A DNA stretch of 64,000 nucleotides from Limonium bicolor (Eukaryota; Streptophyta; Magnoliopsida; Caryophyllales; Plumbaginaceae). Positions 22,802 to 33,636 of the stretch are shown one piece after another. The position numbers were made by a program, and so were the translations under genes. The notes under the pieces were generated by a model. The model saw nothing but the letters and a program-made list of their open reading frames with translations. It searched no databases and was not told the origin of the DNA. Each line of letters opens with the position of its first letter. The first letter of the stretch is position 1. The stretch spans positions 479,745,375 to 479,809,374 of the forward strand of contig CM041776.1 in NCBI GenBank assembly GCA_023374045.1. The letters are read 5' to 3'.

Positions 22802-25800
22802 GACCACGAATGCTATTAAATTTGTGTATGGGTACTTGAGGCCTTCATCTCTGTGGACAAAAAATGAGGCGCATGGGCCGGAATGGCTTCATGTTCCCGA
22901 TAGACACATGTGCTCGGCCTAGATATTTTGAGAATGTGGCACTTGGCCTGGAATGTGTTTGGGCTAGAAATGATGCGCATGGGCTGAAGTGATTTCTAAA
23001 CCGTAAATAGGTGTGGGCCTGAGTACCCTTGGTCTGAAAGCTAGGCTTATGGGTTGGAAATATGAATTGGCTACTGGGCTTAGAGAAACTTTAGAGTTCA
23101 AGTAAAAGATTTATTTTGAATGCTTGATGGGCCTTTGGGCCAGAAATTAAACAAGATCCGTATTCAATTTTCAAATCTTGCAAATTATTTCAAATTCAAG
23201 TGGATTTTTTCTTTCGATGGGCCTGTACCTAAGTGGAACAAAATGGTTGATTCAGATTTAGAAAAGTTTGGGCTGGTAGAGAAATAACCTAAATCAAGTA
23301 TTCTTAGGCTAAATCTAGAACAAAAGACTCACCAAGATTACAATGGCTTTTGGGTCGAAAGATTAATCTAATGAAAGTGAAGAACCTACATGACCAAGTG
23401 AATATAATCAATTAAAGAATCACTGAAACATGGAAATAAATCACATCGGAAAATTACACAGAGATTAGTATGCATGTCCTCACTAGAAATTTCTATCAAC
23501 CGGCTAAGGATCGATCTAGAGAAATGCTTTAGGCTGAAGCCCAGGTCACCACGAAGGGATATGGTGTTACGCGCTATCCTCTTTGGGCTTCCCCACTTTT
23601 TGCACATCACCATGAGGTGTGCGTCAACGAACGGGTCTTTGGCTGACAAAACAATGGGCTTGGATAAGGGTACTGTCAAAGAGGTGCTATGGGCTAAAGC
23701 CCTGGTATTAAGGGGATACGGTTTACACGACATCCTCTTTTTTTCCTCCACATGGTCACATCACCAAAAGGTGTGAGTCTTAGACGGGGACCGCCTAAAG
23801 CGGGTCGGGTGAAATTTGTTTGCATGGTCCCTTGACACTCTCATGATAAATAGATGCATATGAAAATAGTGCGCACAAAAGTAAATCAAACAATATAATA
23901 CCACCTTTTACAACATTTTTGAGTTAAGCCCTCTTATCTTAAAATCAAGCTAGTTTAATTCAAGAGTTAAAGTCCCCGATAGAGTCTCCAGACTATGAGA
24001 CGGGGTTTTCGAACCTTATCCTATGTGTTATGTGATTAGGATCTGATCAGGTTCTTGGTCCACTTATAACCTAAGTTTAAGAACAATGTTATTAAATAAG
24101 ATTCGTTATAACCTGACGTTAGCTCACTGAAACCTATTACAAGTCGCCACCTAAGTTAAGTTAAACTTAGAGTTCGGGTTCGGGGGCTAGGTAATATAAG
24201 ATTTTTGAGCTTAAATTTCTTTCACTACCCTTCAAAGCAATTTTTCTCTTACTATGTCATGAACAGGCTTATTATAAAATTGGTTAACCTAAGTGTGCAA
24301 GCTTCTATATTTTGGTGTTTATTAACATTGTTTTACAGAAATTTGAAGTGAAAAGTGAAATTAAACTAAATTTTTGGTTTCAGAGTTCAAATTACATCAA
24401 AATTTATCACCGACCATGACCACAGACCTAATATCCGTGACCATAGACCATAATTTATCAAATTAAACAAATTATTCAAATTTGTCGTAGATTAAAATTT
24501 TGAGTGTCCATGAGCACGAACAAAGTGTTTGTGGCCATTATGACCTAATTTTGAAACTTATTGATTTTCACCACCGTTTGTGGGCAGTCCGTGGGCCCGG
24601 AAACGATGTCTGTGGGTACAGACACTATGTTTGAGGTCTCGGACCACTCTCGGACGACAATTTTAATGATGAACTCGACGGTGTTTTTAGCTCAAGTTTA
24701 TGGGTATATGCCTAATTTTCTTCTAAGTCAATTAATGGTGAAATGTTTTCATTTCGAAGTGTTTTTCACGTTAAAAATTAGCACAAAAGTTATTAGACAA
24801 AAAGTTGTTAAACTCGAATTAACTCTCCAAAAGGCTATAATTTTTCTGGGAATACACAAAGAAATCATAGGTTTTAGAAAATTGAAATTCTAATCTAATT
24901 TTGAAGCTATAACTATCTGATCCTTCATGTCAGGATTCTTGGATTTCTTTATCGGTTGACCTTCAGTTGGGCAATGACTTTGAGCTTTTAGGCAGGACTC
25001 TGTGATGTAGTTTTTCATGTTTTGGAGTCAATTTTGTCAGACTTTGATGTGTGAAAGTCTGATTGAGGAAGAAAGTATTGTGTTTTGAGGATTTCGGAGT
25101 GATTTTAGTATGATTTCGGTATGACAGTATTGAAAAACGTAGGAGGTAGGCTTGAAGAGCTTGTATCTGACCTTGGGAGGATTCTACTATGTTTTTGGTT
25201 GATGGAAAGACCTTATTATATAGGAAAAAGCTTATGCTAATAGATAAGAGAGAATCTAAGTAAAAAATCTAACTTTACCTATTTTATTGACTGGGTTATA
25301 CGCCGAGAATATTTATGAAATTTTAACTCAAGGTAAAGGAGGATTTTAAAGATTTTTGAAAGTTGAAATCTCGTCATTTGGATGAATGAATGATTTTATA
25401 AAAATCTTACAATTTGACACCTCTCATAATTCATAAATAAATTTTAATGGTTTAAAATTGAAAAATCTAACAAGGTTATGCTCTTAATACCATCCTCTAT
25501 CATGTGTTAAATTTCATGACATTTAGATTTGATTTGGGTATCTTCCTGAGGAGAGAGAAATTTACAAAAATGTTTGAATCTCTCTTTAAAAATTTGGGCT
25601 TGGCCTCCAAACACATTTTGACAGGTTTATGACTATGTGTAGCCATGTTAACCATGTGACAGTTTCATTTTAATGTGTGGAGGCCTTTATTTCTATTTTT
25701 AGGCAATTCAATGTGTTAATTATTAAGGAAATTAGCTTATAATATGAATTAAAAGCTATATTTCTAGAATAAAAATTATCTGAAAATTAGGGAATGCCTT

Positions 25801-25925
25801 TCATAAAGACTATGATGTTTGATAATATTTTAAAATGGTGAACGAGTCATATGGAAATAGAAAGTCCTGAGAATGTCTTTGGAAAATCCTAACTTTATGC
25901 ATTTTGACCATTTTGTTCTTGTCTT
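22802..25925. other. Old non-coding repeat DNA, possibly a Tat/Ogre relic
   Basis: No gene is supported. 22880-23100 has GGGCC-rich phrases like those at 58.9-59.1 kb. Near 23972-23990 the minus strand reads TGGAGACTCTATCGGGGAC, which resembles the tRNA-type primer sites of Tat/Ogre elements. TCGCCACCTA near 24143 recurs at 57591. These hints, and the minus-strand gag relic on the other side of LARD-2, suggest LARD-2 split an old Tat-like element; this is weak inference. 24900-25900 is AT-rich with nothing recognised. Confidence 0.35.
23536..23778. repeat. Imperfect direct repeat, about 160 bp apart
   Basis: Two blocks share GCCC(A/T)GGT, AGGGGATA(T/C)GGT, (G/C)ATCCTCTTT and CACATCACCA followed by AGGTGTG, at about 23539-23625 and 23698-23776. 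Confidence 0.55.
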
Positions 25926-25946
25926 AAATGAGAGGGAGAGGGAGAA

Positions 25947-26051
25947 GAGAGAAGGAGAAGGAGAAGGAGAAGGAGAAGGAGAAGGAGAAGGAGAAGGAGA
26001 AGGAGAAGGAGAAGGAGAAGGAGAAGGAGAAGGAGAAGGAGAAGGAGAAGG
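25947..26051. repeat. (GAGAAG)n hexanucleotide microsatellite
   Basis: About seventeen near-perfect GAGAAG/GGAGAA units. Purine-rich tracts also occur at the matching place in the Athila-like LTRs (32510-32630), so this may be an expansion inside the old LTR fragment that follows. Confidence 0.9.
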
Positions 26052-26059
26052 TCAATTTT

Positions 26060-26540
26060 CTAAATTAGTTGGATAACGTTGCGGATTAGTTTAGCATTAG
26101 TGTGGATTTATATGGACGGGCTTACAAAAGTATATATCTATACCGTCGGGGACTAGAACAATGTACTTGAAAAATTTGTGAATCCCGAGGTTATATTACA
26201 TTACAACTTTGGGGGAACTTGAGCATGGCGTTGCCGACTGATCTGGGGTTTAGCAGGTAAAGAAGTCCCAGTTAAATTGGTTAGGCCTAGTAGACCAGGA
26301 TTTGGTAGCTATTTAATTAAGTGTTCCCATTGTTTAGCTATAAGTTCAAGGGTCAACAATCGGTAGTAAGGGGAGGATGGGTACAATTGTCCATCCCAGG
26401 CTACATATATCCTAGTTCAGTAGTTTACTTTATTGTTTTCCATCATTCCAATCATCAAACGAAAAAAATCCAAAAACCCCAATCTTACATTTATGCATTG
26501 CCCATTAGTTTGCATAATATATTTATATTTTGCACTACAA
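26060..26540 (+). repeat. Diverged Athila-like LTR fragment
   Basis: Homologous to about 32925-33360 of the LTR described below. Shared landmarks in order: TTAGTTTAGCATTA, GAGGTTATA(T)TACAT, GGAACTTGAGC, AGTTAAATTGGTTAGG, AATTAAGTGTTCCC, TTGTTTAGCTATAAG. Divergence is much greater than between the LTRs of the intact element. No partner LTR was seen. Confidence 0.75.
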
Positions 26541-26734
26541 TATTAAGTTGGGTCAATAAGAGCAACCAAACACCCTAAGAATATAGAAGTTAGGCTGAGA
26601 ATGAAAATGTTTTTCATAGGGAGTGGAATAGAATAGAGCTTTTATGTGGGCTCTATTAGACAAGTAAACCGCAGTTTTGAAAGCAACAATTCATTAACAG
26701 AAAGGAAGCTCAGACTGAGCTAAAAGAGAGAGAC

Positions 26735-27223
26735 CCTTATCCTGAACATACCTGTTTCTAACCTCCACTGCCCCATTATGTTGGTGAGAATAAGGACGGG
26801 AAAATTTGTGCAAAATATCAAACTCATTTGTCAAAGGATTCTAGAGCCTTGAACTCCCCCCCATTATCAGTTTGGATCACCATGACAAAGGTAGCAAAGT
26901 GATTGTTCACCCGCCGTATAAATACCTTGAATATCTGATATACATTGAATTTTTTAGCCATAGGAATAAGCCACTCAAATTTTGAATAATCATCCATAAA
27001 AAGTAGAAAATATCCCATATTATCAACAGATGTAACATATGAGGGACCCCAAACATCCATATAAAGTAGTTCAAAAGGTTTAGATGAGATATAAGAACTA
27101 GAGTAATGAGGAAAGGGAAGACATTTGCCTTGACAACATGCTGGGTAAAAACTAATGTCTTTAACATTCATAACATGTAAACTATAATCTTGCAAAAAAA
27201 AAATTGTGAGACTAAGCTGGATT
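26735..27223 (-). pseudogene. Ty1/copia integrase core fragment (Ale/Retrofit-like)
   Basis: On the minus strand: SKPFELLYMDVWGPSYV (first catalytic Asp), LLFMDDYSKFEWLIPM, then IQTDNGGEFKALE (second Asp) and, in another frame near 26790-26735, a PYSHQHNGAVE-like stretch with the catalytic Glu. Integrase joins retroelement DNA to the host genome. Only the integrase core remains and it is frameshifted near 26830. Its upstream side is cut at 27223/27224 by the Tekay-like LTR, so this fragment is the oldest layer of the nest. Confidence 0.85.
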
Positions 27224-27610
27224 TGTAACGACCCCAAAACCGGCCTAGGAGTTAGGGCCGTTACACGTCGCGAGTCTATTACCTAACGTCGCAAGGCTTT
27301 AGCGCAAACACATTTGAAAATCAAATAGAAGTGCTTAAATAAATACTTAAATGAGTTTACAATATCCAATCTGAATATAAACCCGAATACAGCGTAAGGC
27401 CCGAAGGCTACATAAACAGAAAGCGTCCTAGCGCATAAGTCAAATACATAAACCGAAACAAACTAGGTAAGCATAGACCGAGACTCTAAAGAGATAGAAT
27501 GCAGGAGTCTCCAAGCCCAATCTGCATAATGTAAGAAGGGGTGAGCTAAACAGCCCAGTAAGCAGAAAGACTTCCTCAAGGAAGTCCACTCAAAACAAAG
27601 GAGAAGTTTG
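27224..27610 (-). repeat. Tekay-like 3' LTR, piece 1 (LTR 3' end)
   Basis: Starts TGTAACGACCCCAAAACC on the plus strand, the reverse complement of the LTR end shared with the LARDs. Continues at 43738 after the Sirevirus; GTTTG (27606-27610) is the duplicated target. Confidence 0.85.
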
Positions 27611-28730
27611 TGTTAAGACAAGATCCTTTAGTTTTGATGATAGCAAACCTTGTGTTGTCTATCTAATGCGTTTGTCAAGATTCATGATTTCAGATAGACA
27701 GGTGAATAAGTGGCTTAGCACGCAAGGTTGCAAGCACTTAAGTCATGAGTGGCTTAGCACGCAAGGTTGCAAGCGCGCTCAATCCACGACATGTGCTCTA
27801 CTAGTCGGGCACCTGTCGGCGAGAGCTCGGAGAACTTCTAGCAAGACACAAGCAGTCAAGAACCACACCGTCACATATCTCTTACTCAGACATCAAACAA
27901 GGACCAAACGGAGTAGCAACATCGACAAACTCACTCAATTATTCATAACCACACAAGCAACTTGCTCATGACAACACACGACAAAATGTATCCATTAATG
28001 TGCAAGATAACAAGATAAGCAAAGGCTATTGATGAACATCATTACATAGCCGTAATACTTCAGAAGAGAGCATTTATGAGCATTAATGAGCCGCAAGTTC
28101 AGACAAGTTGAACTATGCAAGTGGTGATCGACCACTTAGGGAGACGCGCCGCCAACTTGCCCATTCACAAGGCAACGCGTGTGCTGGTGGCTCCAGATCA
28201 AGTTGGAAAAATCTACAGTAGGGTGCGGATATTATATTGTAGAAGAATGAGTATTCTACTCTTAGAGTCTACAACTCCTAGGTTGTTAGTTGGCATCTTA
28301 ACTAACTTGTATAAATATGTACCTTAATGTTCCTTGTAAGACAAGCCCTGTACGAGAGAAAAGATAGAGATAATCTGGGCAAGTGTGCATCAGACTTAGG
28401 AGTGTGTGTAAGTGCTAGAGAGTTGGTGAGCTAGAGAGGACTGGGTTAGAGTTCAATACATTGGGTATTTGATAGGACGACAGGTCGGGAACGGTCGGTG
28501 AACCGTAGGCCGATAGTCAGGAGAGGGTTGACGACTTTAGGGGTAAAGTCGAAACTGTCCTGGGAGTCCGTGTGTGGGGCAAGGGAGGTTGAGTGTATTT
28601 TGTGTGTGTAAATTCTTAATCGAAATGTGTTTTCCAATTTAATAGTTGTCTCTCGTCTATCAAGTTTTATTAGAGTCCACGATACGTCCACGACACGTCG
28701 GGGACACATCACGAGAGCTTGCGAGTTTCA
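27611..28730 (+). repeat. Sirevirus-1 5' LTR (1,120 bp)
   Basis: Paired with 42605-43737. Ends GCGAGTTTCA. Near its start it carries a short tandem duplication of GTGGCTTAGCACGCAAGG. LTR divergence is visibly greater than for LARD-2 or the Athila-like insert, as expected for the older host. Confidence 0.92.
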
Positions 28731-28732
28731 AT

Positions 28733-28747
28733 TGGTATCAGAGCAGG
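28733..28747 (+). other. Primer-binding site, initiator tRNA-Met type (Sirevirus-1)
   Basis: TGGTATCAGAGCAGG, two bases after the 5' LTR. Confidence 0.92.
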
Positions 28748-28786
28748 TCTCTTCTAGAAAGCTAACTGCTTTGGAAGACGATCAAG

Positions 28787-29910
28787 ATGTCTCATGCAAG
28801 CATTCTAGCAGCAGAAGAAGGTTCTGCTCCAAATCGACCATCACTCTTCAATGGAGACAACTACACTCACTGGAAGAACAAGATGGAGTTTCATATCAAG
28901 TCTGACGATCCAAGAATGTGGAGGGTGATAACACATGGAGAGTACACCTTCCAGAATCCTCAAGGACAAGACATATCTATCGACAGCATGACGGATGATC
29001 AAATCAAGAAGCTGATATTCAACGCTCGAGCTGTAAGAATACTTCACTGTGCACTACTACCTGAGCAATACTCAAAATTGCTTCAGCTAAAACGGCCCAA
29101 GAGATTTGGAAAACTCTTGAGGTCACCTATGAAGGGAATGATGAGATCAAAAAGACTCGCATTGAGTTGCTACTCACTCACTGGGAGCTATTCAAGAAGG
29201 AAGAAAAGGAGAGCATTTCTGAAATGCATACAAGGTTCACTAAGCTGATCAACGAAATGTTGGTGCTTGGAAGAACTATCTCTAACGAGGATCAAATTCG
29301 GAAGTTCCTCAGATCTCTCCCTGCCTCCTTTGATAGCAAAGTCAATGCCATGCAAGAAGTGCATGATCTCTCTAAGATGTCTCTGGCAGACATGCTAGGA
29401 TCTCTAATGGCTTTCAGTTAAAATTACAACACAGAAACTCGGAAAGCTCATCAAGAGATAGAGGGAAAGGCATAGCCCTTCAAGTAGCTGAAAATGAAAG
29501 GTCCAGTCAGGAGGACAATGATGAAATGGTCCTCTATGCTAAGAGGTACGTTCGAAAGTTCATAAGAAATAAAATGAGGAAAGGCAAGGAGTCCAAGGAG
29601 TCGGATGATCAGAAGAAAAGCAATGACAAGTGCTTTGGGTGTTCAAAACGCGGACATCATCAAAGACTGCCCTCAGCGATCACGAGAGGACAACGACAGG
29701 GTCAAGAAGCCTGTCCGACGATCATTCAACAAAGGACCAAAGAAGGAAGCCTTCGTTGCCGCATGGGAGATTCTGAACAAAGTGATGACAATCAAACCTC
29801 ATACAGCGACACCTCAGAAGAGGAGAAGGCTCACCTATGCCTTGAAGATGTGTGCTTGATGGCACAAGGCAATGATGTCTCAGAATCAGAAGGAGAAAAA
29901 AAAACATAAG
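28787..29910 (+). pseudogene. Sirevirus-1 gag
   Basis: Starts at ATG 28787 (MSHASILAAEEG), 54 bp after the start of the primer site. UBN2-type gag region: FNGDNYTHWKNKMEFHI, then LLTHWELFKKEEKESISE and LGRTISNEDQIRKFLRSLP. A CCHC zinc knuckle, CFGCSKRGHH...KDCP, lies near 29630-29680. Gag packages element RNA into particles. At least three frame changes (near 29080, 29420 and 29660) break it. The same protein in Sirevirus-2 (56461 onward) keeps the middle in one frame. Confidence 0.88.
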
Positions 29911-30480
29911 GTAAACTATTCTAAACTTAGAAGGAGAATTCAAAAGGCTGAACTTCTAGGACTTAGAAAGTTTTCTCTTATATTAGTTGATCACCTAGAG
30001 GCATTAGAAACTGAAAACGATGAACTTTTGGAAGAAAATGAAAATTAAGAAAAACCTCGGATAAAAGCAAGGTAGATAATCTCAGGGCACTCATGAAATT
30101 ACAAAGAGATTATAGTGAAATTCTCACCGTTCATGAAAAGTTGAAGTATGAAAAAACCTGAAATCGATGAATATTGTTGCTCTTAACACTAAAGAAAAGG
30201 AACTAGCTACCATCAAAGAAAAATATTCCAAGATAGATGCTTTTCTAAGACACCCATGAGGAGAAGCAAACGACAGGTCGGATGCCAGTCAGAGACCAGT
30301 CGTAGAGATGTCTGCTAGCTTATGAGACAACCCGGTCATCATGAGTCCAATTGTCATAAAACAGTTTTATGAGGCATTGGCAACTCAAGAAACTAGGACT
30401 AAAATGGGTAGTCAAAAATGATCTAGAGTATTAAATGGGGAAATGGGTCCAACCTTTCTGTGGACCCTAACCCCACACCA
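29911..30480 (+). other. Degraded gag C-terminus/gag-pol linker of Sirevirus-1
   Basis: Leu/Glu/Lys-rich remnants (for example DHLEALETENDELLEENEN near 29988-30046) suggest a former coiled coil. Multiple stops. No separate gene. Confidence 0.55.
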
Positions 30481-30494
30481 CTAACGTGTTAAGT

Positions 30495-30730
30495 GCAGAA
30501 TCGAGTGAGAATGGACCCTGCTGGTACATCGACAGTGGGTGCTCTAAACACATGACAGGACAAGAAGAAGTTCTTCTCACTCGAACCAGGAAGCCAAGGA
30601 ACCGTTTCCTTTGGCGACAACAAGAAAGGTAAAATCATCGGTGTAGGTAAGGTTGGTATTACATCTGACTATGTCATAGATAGTGTAAATCTAGTTCATG
30701 GTTTAAAATTCAACTTGCTTAGTGTTTCTC
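30495..30730 (+). pseudogene. Sirevirus-1 protease region
   Basis: WYIDSGCSKHMTGQ carries the Asp-Ser-Gly active-site triad of copia aspartic proteases, which cut the Gag-Pol polyprotein. It is followed by VSFGDNKKGKIIGVG and LKFNLLSVSQI, typical of the protease-to-integrase junction. The frame changes just after the active site (near 30560) and again near 30760. Confidence 0.85.
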
Positions 30731-30834
30731 AAATTGTGACAAAGGGAATTCAGTTCACTTCTATCCTACACACTTTAGTATAGTAAGTCAGAACAATGGC
30801 AAAGAGTTGTTTAAGGGAAAAGATGGAAAAATGT

Positions 30835-32009
30835 TTATGTAACAAGCTTAGAGGATATTGACAGTCCAAATCTTCCTTGCTTGACTGCTTCAATAGATGA
30901 CTCTACTCTATGGCACAAAAGACTAGGGCATGTTAGCACTTCTTTACTAAGAAAACTTGTCAAGAAACAGTTGGTAAGAGGTCTTCCTGAGATTAATGAA
31001 TCTGAGACCAATCTTTGTGATGCTTGTGTTAGAAGCAAACAGACCAAGGCTTCTTTTAAATCAAAGAACTCAGTTAGTACATCCAAACCACTTGAATTAC
31101 TTCACATGGACTTATGTGGACCTATGAGAGTCAAAAGTTTTGGAGGAAATTGGTATGTTTTGTAATTGTTGATGATTACTCACGGTTTGTTTGGACACTC
31201 TTTATTGCTTCCAAAGACAAAGTCTTTGAGAAATTTCAAGCCTTTGCAGGAAAAGTCCAAGTACAACTCAGTCTCAAGATCAAGACTCTTCGGTCTGATC
31301 ATGGGTCAGAATTTGAGAATCAACAATTCATGGATATGTGTAAACAACATGGGATTAGTCACACATATTCAGCACCAAGAACACCCCAACAGAATGGGGT
31401 AGTTGAGCGAAAGAACAGAAACTACAAGAGGTAGCCAGGGCCATGCTATTGGGGAGCAATCTTCCTCAAGTCTTCTGGGCAGAAGCGGTGGCGACTGCAT
31501 GCTACATCACAAAAGAACGCTCATACGACCGATCCTCAACAAAACTCCCTATGAGTTAATCAAGGGAAGAAAACCAAACATAAGTCACTTCAGGACATTT
31601 GGTTGGAAATGTTATGTCCCCAACAATGAAAAGAGTCATCTTGGGAAGTTTGATGCCAGAAGTGACGTGGCAATCTTCCTTGGATACTCTGAAAAGCCGG
31701 GCATACAAAGTATACAACAAAAGGACACTGAAGGTGGAGGAAAGTGTGCACGTAATCTTTGATGAGGCTAACATACACAAGGTCAAGGAATCTGATGAAG
31801 ATAAAGAACTTGGATTCAATCTAGCTGATCAAGATCACGTAGATAATCCCAAAGATGAATCACCGACTGAAGAAAACTTACCCGACAGGTCAACAACAGG
31901 TTGACGAAGGAAACAATGATGTCGAGGATCCTCTCTCTCTATCAACCATTCATCAATCTCGTGCTTTGTACAAAAATCATCCATTGGAAAATATCATATT
32001 AGACATATC
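30835..32009 (+). pseudogene. Sirevirus-1 integrase and start of RT linker
   Basis: Gag-pre-integrase part with LWHKRLGHVS and LCDACVRSKQTKASF (HHCC zinc binding), then core with LLHMDLCGPM, FVIVDDYSRFVWTLFIASK, LRSDHGSEFENQ and SAPRTPQQNGVVERKNR, which includes the D, D and E catalytic positions. The C-terminal part contains KCYVPNNEKSHLGKFD and FLGYS. Frame changes near 31160, 31430, 31560 and 31690. The Athila-like element inserts at 32009/32010; pol resumes at 37504. Confidence 0.9.
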
Positions 32010-33498
32010 TGATGAGTGTCCAAATGAGCATGTTTTAGAGGTGTATTTCATATGTTTTTTCCACACTTTTCATGCTCATTTATCCACTCTAGCTAGTTTT
32101 CCTCTAGTTTTGTGTTTATTGGTGTTTTACACAACTATTGTTGAAACAGGAGGAACAACATAGCTAGAAATAAAGTAGACGAAAAGACAAATGCGTGGGC
32201 GCAAACGGATCCAAAATCGGAGCTAAAATGAAGAAGATACAGCATTTTGAAGTTAGTCTGCCCACAGGACCGACCCACATGACCGACCCAGGGTGGGTCG
32301 GTCGGATGATTCCGGAGCCCAGAAATGCTCGTTCCAGGAGCCGAAAGTGCTTCTGGACCCGACCGACCCTAGGACCGACCCAAGGTGGGTCGGTCGGACT
32401 TAAAAACACGATTTCCGCCCCCAAAATTGCTTGTGGACTCGACCGACCCACGGGACCGCCCAGGGTGGGTCGGTCCGGTCGCAGATTTTGCCCAAATCTG
32501 CCTTTTTAAAAGGAGAAAAAGAGGAGAGAGAGGGGGGCCACACAGAACATAAAAATGACGGGAAAAGAAGAGAAAAGAGGGAAGAATAAGAAGAAAGGAA
32601 AGGAAGAAGAAAGAGAAGAAGGAGGAGAAGACTCACCTCCATTGAAGCTCTTCCTCAACCTCCCATGGCTATTTCTTCTCCCTTCTCTCTCTTTTGTGCT
32701 TTAATGGCTGTGTAGTTTCCTTGTAGCTTGGGATGGGGATTTTGCCCCAAAATCCCTAAAACCTCCATTGTTGAATCTTGAACTTATTTTTATGCTTTAT
32801 TTTAGTCTTTGAGCTTAATGAAGATGATTATTGGGTATTTATGATTCTTAAACTTGTTGCTCATGATTTGAGGATTAGTTTAGGGTTTTACCCAAATTGT
32901 CAATATTGTGTTAAATTGGTTGGTTTGGCCTACTGATCAGTTTAGCATTATTGTGGGATTCTATCAAAATGATATTCTGAGATAGAAACCTAAACTGTTA
33001 GAGACTAAAACGGTGTACTCTAATTTCGATGATTTTGAGATTATACTACATTGCAACTTTAGTGGAACTTGAGCTCAGAGCTGTCGATTGACCCAGAGCT
33101 TAGCTGATTGAGAAGTTTCGGTTAAATTGGTTAGGATTAGTAGGCCTTGATTAGGTTGCTAATTAATTAAGTGTTCCCGTTGTTTGGCTATGAGTTCGAG
33201 GTTTGACAATTGGTAGAAAGGGGATGACGGGTGCGAATATCCTATCCCGAGCTACACCTATCCTAGATTAGATAGTTTAGTGTTTATTGCTTTCCTTTAT
33301 TTCTCTAGTTACAACCCAAAAACCCAAAACCCCTAATTTACATTTATGCACTTTTGTATATATCCTTTTGCATATTTACTAAGCTTATAATTAGCTAGAT
33401 AGTTACGAAGTCCCTGTGGATACGACCTTGTTGTACTACAATGATTGGGTTCACTGCCCATAGTTAGCAAGATAGTTTCAACATTATTTTGCCCATCA
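32010..33498 (+). repeat. Athila-like 5' LTR (1,489 bp)
   Basis: Carries the three-module GACCGACCC/GGGTCGGTC hairpin array (32268-32482) and a purine-rich tract (32510-32630). Confidence 0.94.
32268..32482. repeat. GACCGACCC/GGGTCGGTC hairpin array
   Basis: Three modules at about 32268-32303, 32360-32399 and 32438-32482, each with GACCGACCCA facing TGGGTCGGTC. The same array is at about 36270-36484 in the 3' LTR, where the third module is more regular. Confidence 0.88.
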
Positions 33499-33504
33499 AG
33501 TTTT

Positions 33505-33522
33505 TGGCGCCGTTGCCGGGGA
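33505..33522 (+). other. Primer-binding site, Athila type
   Basis: TGGCGCCGTTGCCGGGGA six bases after the LTR; the standard site of Athila-group elements. Confidence 0.92.
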
Positions 33523-33636
33523 CTTCGGTCCAATTATCTGGTTAATTATCTTTTTAGTTTTCGTGCAGATTTTTCATTTCCTTATTTGCCCTTTTGTGTA
33601 TAAATTTTTTCTTTTCTTTGTAGGAACTTTAAGCTG

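Noticed and set aside
25873..26076. Frame encoding a Gly-Glu dipeptide repeat
   Set aside because: Direct translation of the GAGAAG microsatellite.
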